Positions 17,987 through 26,064 of a stretch of DNA of 64,000 bases are shown one piece after another. Below the pieces are notes generated by a model. The model ran no database searches. It saw only the letters and a program-made list of their open reading frames with translations, and was not told the origin of the DNA. The position numbers and the translations under genes are program-made. Within the stretch, counting starts at the first letter, position 1, and every line of letters begins with the position of its first letter. Origin of the DNA: Fibrobacter sp. UBA7003. Lineage in GTDB: Bacteria > Fibrobacterota > Fibrobacteria > Fibrobacterales > Fibrobacteraceae. The stretch lies in NCBI GenBank assembly GCA_002449765.1, contig DJXN01000012.1:248001-312000 (forward strand), in the 5' to 3' direction.

Positions 17987-18027
17987 AAAAAGGCCCCCGG
18001 CGCGGGTTACGCCAGGGGCAGGTTTTT
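17985..18027. terminator. Bidirectional terminator between lysR and the outer-membrane protein gene
   Basis: Hairpin GCCCCCGGCG / CGCCAGGGGC (17993-18002 and 18010-18019, one mismatch), with an A-run on the left and a T-run on the right. It serves both convergent genes. Confidence 0.85.
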
Positions 18028-18037
18028 GGAGATGTAA

Positions 18038-19117
18038 TTACTGGATGCTTGCGGTAAAGCGAGCAGCAATGGCAACATCAGAGAGTTCCTTTTCGCTGTA
18101 GGCGCTCAACTGAATTTTGCTGTGCTTGCCGAATTTCTTGATGAGGCTCACCGTCCACGCGAGTTCATCGGCACCGTCCTGAATTTCATCGCGGTCACCA
18201 ACGTATTCAAGTTCCGCATAGAGGCTATTCAAGATGCCCGCAGTCGGGATTTCCACACCCACGAAGAACGGAACGTAGTCGGTACCCTGGGCGTATTCAG
18301 ACTTGATTCCGTTCGGAGCCGAGAGGTTTTCGCCGTCACCCGTGGTGATGTAGGCAACTTCGCCGTAGAGGCCTAGATTCTTCGCGAAATAGTAGCTTGC
18401 TCGGCCAGCAATGCGGTGCGAGACTTCTGCCGTATGCTGGATCGGGTCGAGAAGGTTTCCACGGTAGGCGGCGCTGATTTTCGCATCGCCGAGTTTCACC
18501 GTTTCTTCGGCGCGGAGGTAACCGGTATCGAACTTGTTGTCGTATGTACCGAGCAACAGGCTGAAGCTAGAAATTCCCTTGTCGAAGCCGAAGCCGAGAG
18601 CGTCGTGCTGGTAATCGCGGGCAAGGAAGCCGCGCTTGTTCAGGTGCACATCCACGTAGGTACCGAAGTTACCGGCAACAGTCCAGTCCGTACGGAAGCG
18701 ACCGAATTGCGCACTGAAATCGCCGAAATCAGTATTCCACTTGTACTTGGCGTAGTAGGTATCGGCGCTGATCTTGTCGAAGCTGAAGTTCTTGCCGTCA
18801 CCGTCCTTGACCTTGTTGCCAAAGGTCGGAGAGAAGATGCGAATGTTGATTACCGCCTCGAAATCGCCGGAAGTGTACTTTCCGCCGATGTTTGCACGCA
18901 AGAAGGAATTGTCGAGCGTGTTGTCGGCATCGTTATCGTAAACAGCCTTAATGGCCTGCGCCTGCACGTTTCCGGTGAGTTTGAAAGCGGGTTCCTCTTT
19001 CGCTTTTTCGGGCGCGGCAGCTTCTGCCTTCGGGGCTTCCTGGGCGAAAACGTTGGAGGCAAAAAGGGAAGTCGTAATGACCGCAGCGGCGGCGAACTTT
19101 GCAAAATTCTGGTTCAT
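18038..19117 (-). CDS. Outer-membrane beta-barrel protein, probable sulfate-regulated porin
   Basis: 359 aa with a cleavable signal peptide ending ASNVFAQEA (about residue 26). A short Ala/Glu/Lys-rich linker follows, then about 310 residues of alternating-residue beta-strand pattern with many aromatic-flanked strands (GDFSAQFGRFRTD, ASYYFAKNLGLYGEVAYITT). This fits an OprO/porin-like barrel. The protein was not matched to a named family. Its promoter carries the sulfur box and its leader and first five residues (MNQNF) match those of sbp, so it is probably induced with sulfate uptake and may let sulfate or sulfonates through the outer membrane. Substrate is inference. Confidence 0.75.
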   Translation of the reverse strand: MNQNFAKFAAAAVITTSLFASNVFAQEAPKAEAAAPEKAKEEPAFKLTGNVQAQAIKAVYDNDADNTLDNSFLRANIGGKYTSGDFEAVINIRIFSPTFGNKVKDGDGKNFSFDKISADTYYAKYKWNTDFGDFSAQFGRFRTDWTVAGNFGTYVDVHLNKRGFLARDYQHDALGFGFDKGISSFSLLLGTYDNKFDTGYLRAEETVKLGDAKISAAYRGNLLDPIQHTAEVSHRIAGRASYYFAKNLGLYGEVAYITTGDGENLSAPNGIKSEYAQGTDYVPFFVGVEIPTAGILNSLYAELEYVGDRDEIQDGADELAWTVSLIKKFGKHSKIQLSAYSEKELSDVAIAARFTASIQ

Positions 19118-19163
19118 TCTTAAACTCCTTGGTTATGGTTATTGTTTTGTTTTTTTGTGCGCA

Positions 19164-19222
19164 CAAATATAGAAGGGGTTTTTCGCATTGTCCAATACTT
19201 TAATTTTATGCGGAGTTATCGG
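19164..19222 (-). promoter_or_regulatory. Sulfur-box promoter of the outer-membrane protein gene
   Basis: Minus strand: box CGATAACTCCGCATAA, 10 bases, -35 TTGGAC (19190-19195), 18 bases, -10 TATATT in TATATTTG (19164-19171). Nearly identical in layout to the sbp and aprA promoters. Confidence 0.8.
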
Positions 19223-19239
19223 TTTTTGCTATAAAAAAA

Positions 19240-19257
19240 GGTCCCCGCTAGGGGACC
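19240..19257 (-). terminator. Terminator of the apr-cys operon
   Basis: Perfect stem GGTCCCC / GGGGACC with a four-base loop, followed on the minus strand side of the next gene by a run of seven T (plus-strand A-run at 19233-19239 on the other flank). It lies just after the cysN stop and directly before the next sulfur box. Confidence 0.8.
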
Positions 19258-19264
19258 TTATATT

Positions 19265-20950
19265 TTACTTTATCACAACCTTCCTGTACGTGTCAAAAAC
19301 TGTCCACTTCTTGAAGAATTCCTCACGGTCAATTTCACCCGCTTCGGCGTATTCGCGAAGCAAACGAGACACATCCTCGTCGGAGTGGACCTTGATTTCA
19401 AAGCCACGTCCGTTAATGACCGGGAAACCGTCGTAAAGGTACGCATCTGCTTCCGTGATTTCGGAAATGCGCCTATCGCGCACCTTCACGGCAACGCTGT
19501 CACGCAAAATGATAATGTCGAAATCATCGGGATAGCGGTAGCTCTCCCCCACTGTCGGAATTTCGTCACCTACGGTGTAGTGCTGCCTTACGGGCTGTTG
19601 CTTCACCACAGAGAGTGTCGCCGTATCGTAGAAGAACTCTTCGAAGATTTCTCCGCGACCATGGCGTTCGCCTTGCACGAATTCGGCCTTTTCGCCTGCA
19701 GCAATCTGCCTTTCGTAAAGGCCTTCCACAACACCACATGCCGATGTCGCATGGGTCACGCGATCAATCAAAATCAGTTCGCCCAAAGTCTTGTGCTTTT
19801 CGAAAAGGTCCACGACAATGGCTTCAGCAAACACAATCTCGACTACGGCAATGCCGTTCTTTTCAAGCGCATCGGAATTGATATGTTTTCCGTTATTAAT
19901 ATCGACGGAATAATCAATTTTATTTATGATTCCAGGAATCGTCTTCGTTCCGAGTTTCACAAGGAAGTCCTTGCCGAGCGAAAGCGGTTCATCGTCCATC
20001 CACAAAAGCGACGCCTTGATTTTCTTGTAACTGCCGATGTCCACGTCTTTCGCCAGCACGCAACCTCTGGAAACGTCCACTTCGCGGTCAAGCGAGATGG
20101 TGACAGGTTCACCGGCGTGAGCCTCTTCCACATTCTTGTCGCCGCGCAGGATTCCCTTGACAGTCGCCTTCTCGTTGCTCGGAAGGCTCGTAAGCGTATC
20201 GCCCACATGGATTGCGCCCGCTTCGATTTGCCCCTGGAACCCGCGGAAAGTGCGATCCGGGCGGCATACGCGCTGCACGGGCAGGTAGAAACCTGCTTCA
20301 GTTTGTGCGTCGTCTATATCAATGGTTTCGAGATAATCCAAGAGAGCCTTGCCCGAGTACCAGGCGATATTCTTGGATTTCACAGTCACGTTGTCGCCTT
20401 CGGTAGCCGAAAGCGGAATCACGTAGACGCTGTGGAGCGAAAGTTCAGCCGCAAGTTCGTTGATTTGCGCGAGAATTTCTCCGAAGCGTTCCTGGCTGTA
20501 GCCCACAAGATCCATCTTGTTGACCGCAAAGACAAAGTAACGGATGCCCATGAGCTTGCAGATGCGGGCATGTCTGCGGGTCTGTACCAGCACGCCCTGC
20601 GAAGCATCCACGAGAATCACGGAGAGGTCCGCAAACGAGGCGCCCACCGCCATGTTGCGGGTGTATTCCTCGTGCCCCGGGGTGTCAGCCACAATAAAGC
20701 TGCGGCGATCCGTCGTGAAATAGCGATACGCCACATCGATGGTAATGCCCTGTTCGCGTTCGGCCATCAAGCCGTCCAGCAAAAGGGAATAGTCGATTTT
20801 TCCGCTGCGGCTACCCACCTTGCTGTCGAGTTCCAGAGCCTTTTCCTGGTCGGCGTAAAGCAGCTTAGAATCATAAAGGATGTGGCCGATGAGCGTGGAT
20901 TTTCCGTCGTCCACGCTGCCGCATGTAATAAATTTCAACAAGCCTTTCAT
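19265..20950 (-). CDS. cysN: Sulfate adenylyltransferase GTPase subunit with unusual C-terminal extension
   Basis: CysN hydrolyses GTP to drive CysD in forming adenylylsulfate (APS) from sulfate and ATP. The GTPase motifs are GSVDDGKSTLIGH (about residues 11-23), DTPGHEEYTRNMA and NKMD, followed by two EF-Tu-like barrels to about residue 430. The remaining about 130 residues are not the APS kinase seen in CysNC fusions: there is no GLSGAGKST loop. They hold motifs such as SVAVKVRDRRISEI and LYDGFPVINGRGFEIKV. Absence of a kinase fits a pathway where APS is reduced directly by the neighbouring AprAB. The start codon overlaps the cysD stop by one base (TAATG). Confidence 0.95.
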   Translation of the reverse strand: MKGLLKFITCGSVDDGKSTLIGHILYDSKLLYADQEKALELDSKVGSRSGKIDYSLLLDGLMAEREQGITIDVAYRYFTTDRRSFIVADTPGHEEYTRNMAVGASFADLSVILVDASQGVLVQTRRHARICKLMGIRYFVFAVNKMDLVGYSQERFGEILAQINELAAELSLHSVYVIPLSATEGDNVTVKSKNIAWYSGKALLDYLETIDIDDAQTEAGFYLPVQRVCRPDRTFRGFQGQIEAGAIHVGDTLTSLPSNEKATVKGILRGDKNVEEAHAGEPVTISLDREVDVSRGCVLAKDVDIGSYKKIKASLLWMDDEPLSLGKDFLVKLGTKTIPGIINKIDYSVDINNGKHINSDALEKNGIAVVEIVFAEAIVVDLFEKHKTLGELILIDRVTHATSACGVVEGLYERQIAAGEKAEFVQGERHGRGEIFEEFFYDTATLSVVKQQPVRQHYTVGDEIPTVGESYRYPDDFDIIILRDSVAVKVRDRRISEITEADAYLYDGFPVINGRGFEIKVHSDEDVSRLLREYAEAGEIDREEFFKKWTVFDTYRKVVIK

Positions 20951-21849
20951 TAGAAATAACCCTCCCTCTTGCGGCGTTCCATGCTGCCCGCGGCTTCGTT
21001 ATCAATCACGCGGGAAGTGCGTTCCGAAGATACCGCGCTCAAGGTTTCGTCAATGATTTCGTCAAGCGTCGTGGCGGTCGATTCAATGCCACCTGTGAGC
21101 GGGTAGCAGCCCAGCGTGCGGAAACGCACCGACTTGATTTCGGGCGTTTCGCCTTCTCGCAGCGGAAAACGGTCATCGTCCACCATGATGATGTTGCCAT
21201 CGCGCACCACGACCGGGCGCGGGGCCGCAAAGTACAGCGGGACAATGTCAATCTTTTCGCGCTTGATATATTGCCAGATGTCCTTTTCGGTCCAGTTCGA
21301 AATCGGAAACACGCGGATGCTTTCGCCCTTGTTTATTTTCGTGTTGTAAAGCTTCCACATTTCCGGGCGCTGGTTTTTCGGGTCCCAGGCGTGCGCGGAA
21401 TTGCGGAACGAAAAGATGCGTTCCTTCGCGCGAGACTTTTCTTCGTCGCGCCTGCCGCCACCAAATGCCGCAGTGAAGCCGTACTTGTTCAAAGCCTGTT
21501 TCAAGGCCTGCGTCTTCATGATGTCGGTATAAGCAGAGCCGTGATCAAAGGGGTTAATGCCGCGACTGACGCCGTCCTGGTTGATGTACTCGATCATCTC
21601 GATGCCGAGCTTTTGCGCCGTGCGGTCGCGAAACTCAATCATCTCGCGGAACTTCCACGTGGTGTTCACGTGCAAGAACGGAAAAGGCGGCTTTTCGGGG
21701 TAGAAGGCCTTCATGGCCAAATGCAACATGACGGAACTGTCCTTGCCTATTGAATACAACATCACCGGCTTTTCGCATTCTGCAGCGACTTCGCGGATGA
21801 TGTAGATGGCTTCGGCTTCCAGCTCGTCGAGGTGTGATAATTCGCTCAA
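20950..21849 (-). CDS. cysD: Sulfate adenylyltransferase catalytic subunit
   Basis: 299 aa, normal length. PP-loop ATP pyrophosphatase motif is in [20 protein letters not shown] (about residues 30-49). Other CysD signatures: [40 protein letters not shown] and [15 protein letters not shown]. The C-terminus [20 protein letters not shown], then EGYF, is the usual CysD ending. Partner of CysN immediately downstream, with aprBA upstream on the same strand; the 58-base gap to aprB holds one dispersed repeat copy, so the four genes are probably one operon. Confidence 0.97.
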   Translation of the reverse strand: MSELSHLDELEAEAIYIIREVAAECEKPVMLYSIGKDSSVMLHLAMKAFYPEKPPFPFLHVNTTWKFREMIEFRDRTAQKLGIEMIEYINQDGVSRGINPFDHGSAYTDIMKTQALKQALNKYGFTAAFGGGRRDEEKSRAKERIFSFRNSAHAWDPKNQRPEMWKLYNTKINKGESIRVFPISNWTEKDIWQYIKREKIDIVPLYFAAPRPVVVRDGNIIMVDDDRFPLREGETPEIKSVRFRTLGCYPLTGGIESTATTLDEIIDETLSAVSSERTSRVIDNEAAGSMERRKREGYF

Positions 21850-21865
21850 ATTAAATCTCCATTAA

Positions 21866-21890
21866 GATTCCGAGCCAAGCCCGGAATGAC
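21866..21890. repeat. Copy of the dispersed palindromic repeat between aprB and cysD
   Basis: GATTCCGAGCCAAGCCCGGAATGAC: outer halves GATTCCG / CGGAATG pair imperfectly. Same general shape as the copies at 6510 and 59770. Confidence 0.55.
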
Positions 21891-21907
21891 GATTGTTGTG
21901 AATTCTT

Positions 21908-22234
21908 TTAATACTTATTTGATTTCTTGGGGTCGATATCGATAGTCTTGACGCTTCCGTCGTTCAGTTCAAAAAACCACCGCACGATATCGTTCTTTTC
22001 GCCCTTGACTTTTTCGGTATGCACCTTGCAGCCCTTGCCACCGATGTCTTCGCCGAGAAAGAAACTGATGGCGTGAACAGGGCATTCCTTGATGCACGAT
22101 GTGCAACCCCAGCAGTCCTTGGGGTACTTGATAAACGCTTTCTTTTTCTCGTTTATCTTGATTAACGTGCCGGGGCAAACGTCGTGGCAGCGCCTGCATC
22201 CGATGCACTTGCCTTGATCAATGATGATGCTCAT
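21908..22234 (-). CDS. aprB: Adenylylsulfate reductase beta subunit (ferredoxin type)
   Basis: 108 aa from the ATG at 22234 (MSIIIDQGKCIGCRRCHDVC), which has AAAGGA upstream. Two [4Fe-4S] cluster motifs are visible: CIGCRRCHDVCPG (about residues 10-22) and CWGCTSCIKECP (about 43-54). They would pass electrons to the FAD of AprA. The tail EKNDIVRWFFELNDGSVKTI resembles the AprB tail that wraps around AprA, though shorter than in sulfate-respiring bacteria. It overlaps aprA by 17 bases. A general ferredoxin is the alternative, but the pairing with an AprA-like gene and cysDN makes AprB much more likely. Confidence 0.85.
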   Translation of the reverse strand: MSIIIDQGKCIGCRRCHDVCPGTLIKINEKKKAFIKYPKDCWGCTSCIKECPVHAISFFLGEDIGGKGCKVHTEKVKGEKNDIVRWFFELNDGSVKTIDIDPKKSNKY

Positions 22235-23975
22235 AGTTCCTTTGCCCTTCTGCGGTGAGTTCGCGCAAGATGATTTTAATTTGTCCATTTTCGAAACGGG
22301 AATTCACGTACTTGCGGAAACGTTCGTTGTCTTTTTCGGGATAGTCGGTGTTTTCGGCGAAGCTGTGCCAACGCGTTTCGTGGCGGGCAGCCAGGTGCGC
22401 AATCACGCTCTTGCAGACCGTCAAGCGCTCCTTGAGTTCGTAGATGTACATGACTTCTTGCAAGTCGTCTGCATGCAGGCCACTCACACGAGACTCGATA
22501 TTTTCTATTTCCCTGAGGGCAACCGCTAGTTGATTTTCGCTATAACGATAGCCTGTCTTGATGCCGCCTGCATAAGCGTCCATAGCCGCCTGCATTGCTT
22601 CTTCAAGACTTTCAGCGGTGTCCGCGCCGTTCTTGTTATTGAGGAACTTCTCGATTTCTGCGACATGTTCTGCAACCTCCTCTTCCAAAATTTTCCCCAG
22701 CGGGTTCACGCCCGGCGCGTCAGTTCCCTGAGCTTGCCGAAGGGCCGACAAACTCTCTATATATTCCGCCGCGCTTTTCGCCGCAATCTCGCCTTCGGCA
22801 AGCGCGCCCGTCACGTACTTTTGCGGAGCGCCACCGGCAACATCGCCCGCGGCATAGAGACCTTCAATAGTCGTCGCGCGCTTGGTATCCACCCAGTAAC
22901 CGCTTGCGGTGTGGCCGCCCACGATGTAGGGTTCCGTACCTTCGATTTCCACATTCGCCTTCGACGGCGTGTCGTTTTCAATCCAGCGAATCGTCTGCGA
23001 TGGAGCCATGTTCAGGTAAGCCTTCAAAAGCGATTCTTCCTGCTCGGGCGTAATCCCGACGGTGCGCAGGTAGCACGGCCCGCGGCCTTCCAGATTTTCG
23101 GCCACCGTCCCGTAAACGCGTTCGGAGGTAGAAATCCCGTACTTGGTCTCGTAAACTTCTCCAAGCGCATTCACCTGCTTCGCACCCACTCCCTGTGCGA
23201 GCGTGCCCGTCGGGGCAATCGTGTCCTTGCAACGGAGCGCTATGAACCGCATTTCGAACGTGGTCATCTCGGCGCCATGACGGATGCCCATCGCATAGCC
23301 CGCACCCGTATTGAACGGCGGGTACCACATCTTGTGCCGCGAAAATCCCGGATTGTTCGGGCGGTAAAGTCCGGCGGCACCGCCCGTCGCGATAATCACC
23401 GCACCCGCCTCGATGGCGTAAAAAGTATCGTTCTCTATCCCGAAACCGAACGCGCCGTCAATTCTGTTATCGTGAACAGAAAAATCGAAAATGTTCACGT
23501 GGTTCAGCACCTGAACGTTCGGAGCCTTCGCGACTGCCGCAGCCAAAATCGGCTTAATGTTCTCGCCGTTGATTTTGATGTTGCGGTTCCCGCGGGTCAC
23601 ATACTTGCCGTCCTTGTCCTTCAAGATGACAAGCCCGAGTTTTTCCAAGTGCGCCGTGACCTCGTTGAACTTCTCGGAGATGGAATAGAGCAAATCCTCG
23701 CGCACGATTCCGTCGGCATCCTTCTTCGCGTATTCCACATAATCCCTAGGCGTGCGACCCTCGGTAATGTAGGCATTCAGCGCGTTCACGCCCGCCGCGA
23801 GGCAGCCGCTCCGCTTGATATTCGCCTTCTCGACAACTAGAATTTTGAGGCCAGCGTCTCTATTTTCCGCGGCATTTTTTCCCGCGGCATTTGACGCGGC
23901 AGTAATAGCCGCATAACAGCCGGCCGTCCCGCCGCCTATAATCAACAAATCCGTTTTAAGCCGTTCTATCTTCAC
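22218..23975 (-). CDS. aprA: Adenylylsulfate reductase alpha subunit (FAD type), assimilatory context
   Basis: Reduces APS to sulfite and AMP. The start is the GTG at 23975 (VKIERLKTDLL), with CGGAG upstream; the ATG 60 bases further out would sit inside the promoter. That gives 585 aa. FAD-binding IIGGGTAGCYAAI is at about residues 11-23, followed by VVEKANIKRSGCLAAGVNAL. Later motifs AGAVIIATGGAAGLYRP and HTASGYWVDTKRATTIEGLY, then AAGDVAGGAPQKYV, fit AprA better than fumarate reductase. With cysDN downstream and no cysH, cysC or dsr genes in view, it probably works in sulfate assimilation. Sulfite reductase is not in the window. Confidence 0.88.
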   Translation of the reverse strand: MKIERLKTDLLIIGGGTAGCYAAITAASNAAGKNAAENRDAGLKILVVEKANIKRSGCLAAGVNALNAYITEGRTPRDYVEYAKKDADGIVREDLLYSISEKFNEVTAHLEKLGLVILKDKDGKYVTRGNRNIKINGENIKPILAAAVAKAPNVQVLNHVNIFDFSVHDNRIDGAFGFGIENDTFYAIEAGAVIIATGGAAGLYRPNNPGFSRHKMWYPPFNTGAGYAMGIRHGAEMTTFEMRFIALRCKDTIAPTGTLAQGVGAKQVNALGEVYETKYGISTSERVYGTVAENLEGRGPCYLRTVGITPEQEESLLKAYLNMAPSQTIRWIENDTPSKANVEIEGTEPYIVGGHTASGYWVDTKRATTIEGLYAAGDVAGGAPQKYVTGALAEGEIAAKSAAEYIESLSALRQAQGTDAPGVNPLGKILEEEVAEHVAEIEKFLNNKNGADTAESLEEAMQAAMDAYAGGIKTGYRYSENQLAVALREIENIESRVSGLHADDLQEVMYIYELKERLTVCKSVIAHLAARHETRWHSFAENTDYPEKDNERFRKYVNSRFENGQIKIILRELTAEGQRNYEHHH

Positions 23976-24003
23976 AGCATCTCCGTACAACTTTTGGTGC
24001 TGC

Positions 24004-24062
24004 CAAATATAGAACGCGATTTTCACCCCGTCCAATACAATGTTTTTATGCGGAGTTATCGA
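24004..24062 (-). promoter_or_regulatory. Sulfur-box promoter of the aprA-aprB-cysD-cysN operon
   Basis: Minus strand: box CGATAACTCCGCATAA, 10 bases, -35 TTGGAC (24030-24035), 18 bases, -10 TATATT in TATATTTG (24004-24011). The transcript would start about 20-25 bases before the GTG start of aprA. Confidence 0.8.
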
Positions 24063-24077
24063 ATTTTTCTATAAGAA

Positions 24078-24105
24078 AAGCCCATCGGGCGTTCCCGACA
24101 GGCTT
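24078..24105 (-). terminator. Terminator downstream of ilvC
   Basis: Hairpin AAGCCcaTCGGG / CCCGAcaGGCTT with a four-base loop, 28 bases after the ilvC stop, with T-rich sequence beyond on the minus strand. Confidence 0.75.
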
Positions 24106-24132
24106 GAAAATGTTCAATATGAGAGGGCGCGA

Positions 24133-25611
24133 TTACACGACCTTGGTCATGCCACTCATTCTCTCTCTGAGCCAAGCGCCAACTTCCTCGACAGGATGCT
24201 GACGGATGTTCTTGTTCACCTTGATCAGTTCTTCGTTATCCACAGCGGTGGTCTTGCCTTCGCCGTAGATAGCGCCGATGTCGTCCTTCTTCACTTCGTT
24301 CTTCATGAAGTCGGCGAGCAGAGGCACGCACTTGTTGGCGAACAGGTAGCAACCGTATTCGGCGGTGTCGCTGATCACGCGGTTCATTTCGTACAACTTC
24401 TTACGAGCGATGAGGTTGGCGATAAGCGGAGTCTCGTGGAGAGATTCGTAGTAGGCACTCATCGGCTTGATGCCCACGGAGCACATGGTTTCGAAAGCGA
24501 GTTCCACGCCGGCCTTGATCATGGCAGTCATGAGAACGCCGCGGTCGAAGTATTCCTGTTCGGTGATGACCTTGTCGGTAGCTTCGACCTTTTCGAATTC
24601 GAGCTCGCCCGTTTCGCCACGCCACTTGAGCAAATCCTTGTCGCCGGCTTCCCAGTCCACCATCATGGTGCTGGAGAACTTGCCGGAGATGATGTTGTCC
24701 TGGTGTTCGCAGTAGAGCGGCTTCATGATCTTCTTCATCTTTTCGGCGAGTTCCGTGGCGCGGATCTTGGCCGGGTTGGAGAGACGGTCCATCATGTTGG
24801 TGATGCCGCCGTGCTTCAGGGCTTCGGAAATGGTTTCCCAGCCGTACTGGAGCAGCTTGACCGCGTAAGCCGGTTCAACGCCGAAATCCTTCACCATCTT
24901 GTCGTAGCAGAGGATGGTGCCGGTCTGGAGCATACCGCAAAGGATGGTCTGTTCGCCCATGAGGTCGGACTTCACTTCGGCAACGAAAGAGCTTTCGAGA
25001 ACGCCCGGACGGTCGGCATGGAGGCCAGCGGCGTAAGCCTTGGCGTAGTCCCAACCCTTACCTTCGGGGTCGTTTTCCGGGTGCACGGCGATAAGGCAGG
25101 GCATACCGAAACCGCGAACGTATTCGCTACGGACTTCGGAACCCGGGCCCTTCGGGGCGACCATGATCACGGTGATGTCCTTGCGGATTTCCTGGCCTTC
25201 TTCGACGATGTTGAAGCCGTGGCTGTAAGAGAGGGCGGCGCCCTTCTTCATGAGCTTCATGATTGCCGGGATCACGTTGTGGTGCTGCTTGTCCGGTGTG
25301 AGGTTGCAAACGAGGTCTGCATCCGGAATCATTTCTTCGTAGGTACCGACCTTGAAGCCGTTTTCAGTAGCGTTCTTCCAGGACTGGCGCTTCTGTTCGA
25401 TGGCTTCCTTGCGGAGCGTGTAAGAGACGTCGAGGCCGCTATCGCGCAGGTCAAGACCCTGATGGAGACCCTGGGCACCGCAACCGACGAACACGATCTT
25501 CTTGCCCTTGAGGGCTTCAACACCACGGCTGAATTCAGAATGTTCCATGAAACGGCAGTGGCCAATTTCTTCGAGTTGGCGACGCATAGGGATAGAATTG
25601 AAATAATTCAT
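24133..25611 (-). CDS. ilvC: Ketol-acid reductoisomerase, long (class II) form
   Basis: Second enzyme of branched-chain amino-acid synthesis: isomerises and reduces acetolactate with NADPH and Mg2+. 492 aa, the length of the E. coli-type class II enzyme with a duplicated C-terminal domain. The N-terminus [20 protein letters not shown] is typical. The nucleotide loop is [20 protein letters not shown], with the basic NADPH-selecting segment [13 protein letters not shown] after it. Both helical domains are present ([17 protein letters not shown] and later [15 protein letters not shown]). The gene has a normal leader with AGAGG before the ATG. No other ilv or leu gene is beside it. Confidence 0.97.
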   Translation of the reverse strand: MNYFNSIPMRRQLEEIGHCRFMEHSEFSRGVEALKGKKIVFVGCGAQGLHQGLDLRDSGLDVSYTLRKEAIEQKRQSWKNATENGFKVGTYEEMIPDADLVCNLTPDKQHHNVIPAIMKLMKKGAALSYSHGFNIVEEGQEIRKDITVIMVAPKGPGSEVRSEYVRGFGMPCLIAVHPENDPEGKGWDYAKAYAAGLHADRPGVLESSFVAEVKSDLMGEQTILCGMLQTGTILCYDKMVKDFGVEPAYAVKLLQYGWETISEALKHGGITNMMDRLSNPAKIRATELAEKMKKIMKPLYCEHQDNIISGKFSSTMMVDWEAGDKDLLKWRGETGELEFEKVEATDKVITEQEYFDRGVLMTAMIKAGVELAFETMCSVGIKPMSAYYESLHETPLIANLIARKKLYEMNRVISDTAEYGCYLFANKCVPLLADFMKNEVKKDDIGAIYGEGKTTAVDNEELIKVNKNIRQHPVEEVGAWLRERMSGMTKVV

Positions 25612-25662
25612 TTTTTGAACCTCTGTTAATTAGAATGTTTCCGGGGGGAAAGATAGTAAATT

Positions 25663-25783
25663 AGACGAAAGACCGCTTCGCTGGTAGACGAAAGACGAAA
25701 GATTATAAGTTTTTTCCACGCAAAACGCCTTTTTTCCTCTTTCGCCTATAGTCTATAGGGCCAATGGCCCGTTCTTTCGTCTA
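25663..25783. repeat. TAGACGAAAG repeat block with inverted copy
   Basis: TAGACGAAAGACC and TAGACGAAAGACGAAAG lie 28 bases apart near 25665-25700. The inverted form CTTTCGTCTA is at about 25774-25783, next to a GGGCC-AAT-GGCCC palindrome (25758-25770). A closely similar block occurs at 59064-59115. Confidence 0.6.
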
Positions 25784-25784
25784 T

Positions 25785-25985
25785 AAAAGGGGGAAGTCTC
25801 CCCCTGTTTTCGGCCTCGTCTCAGCCTGCTCCGCACGCGAACAGGTCCTCGCCTTCGGCTGCGAATTGTTCGCTTAGCGGCCAGGCTATCGCCGAGTCCT
25901 ACACCACCCCTTCTGCGGGCTTCAGTCGCCAGCCCGCAACGCCCCGGCATTTCTCGCCTACAGTCATGCTGACGAAGGTCAGCAT
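25785..25985 (-). ncRNA. Candidate structured non-coding RNA or large palindromic repeat
   Basis: Read on the minus strand it begins with an 8-bp hairpin ATGCTGAC-CTTC-GTCAGCAT. It continues with GCGGGCT-N9-AGCCCGC (perfect 7 bp), short stems CGC-TAA-GCG and GCC-GAA-GGC and a CCTG...CAGG stem. It ends in a textbook terminator GGGGGA-GACT-TCCCCC followed by TTTT (25785-25804). The region is GC-rich in AT-rich surroundings and holds no credible gene. No known RNA family was recognised. It may instead be a multi-copy genomic repeat; searching the rest of the genome would tell. Confidence 0.5.
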
Positions 25986-26010
25986 CAGCTTTTCAAGTCT
26001 TTCCGACCAA

Positions 26011-26042
26011 ACAAAAAAAAAACCGTTCACAACAAATGAACG
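26011..26042 (-). terminator. Terminator of the first FISUMP lipoprotein gene
   Basis: Stem CGTTCA / TGAACG (26024-26029 and 26037-26042) followed on the minus strand by a run of ten T. It lies just after the stop codon at 26065. Confidence 0.85.
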
Positions 26043-26064
26043 AATTCAAAATCCAGGACAAAAA

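Larger units (their letters stand above)
25612..26064. other. 453-base intergenic stretch with repeats and a structured element, no protein gene
   Basis: Holds the ilvC promoter, TAGACGAAAG repeats (25663-25783), a candidate structured RNA (25785-25985) and the FISUMP gene terminator (26011-26042). A 65-codon open frame on the minus strand (25753-25950) is Arg-rich, lacks a ribosome-binding site and follows the RNA element, so it is not taken as a gene. Confidence 0.7.

Noticed and set aside
23976..24035. ATG at 24035 as the aprA start
   Set aside because: It overlaps the -35 and -10 of the sulfur-box promoter; the GTG at 23975 has a ribosome-binding site and gives the right N-terminus.
19385..25629. 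Long plus-strand frames opposite cysN, aprA and ilvC (436-529 codons)
   Set aside because: Each lies antisense to a well-supported enzyme gene and encodes His/Arg/Phe-rich sequence of the kind produced by biased codon use.
25753..25950. 65-codon Arg-rich frame on the minus strand
   Set aside because: No ribosome-binding site, sits inside the structured GC-rich element and its terminator; better read as RNA or repeat.
25785..25985. tRNA, tmRNA or RNase P RNA in the structured element
   Set aside because: No cloverleaf with a T-arm motif, no tag frame and no conserved RNase P core could be found.
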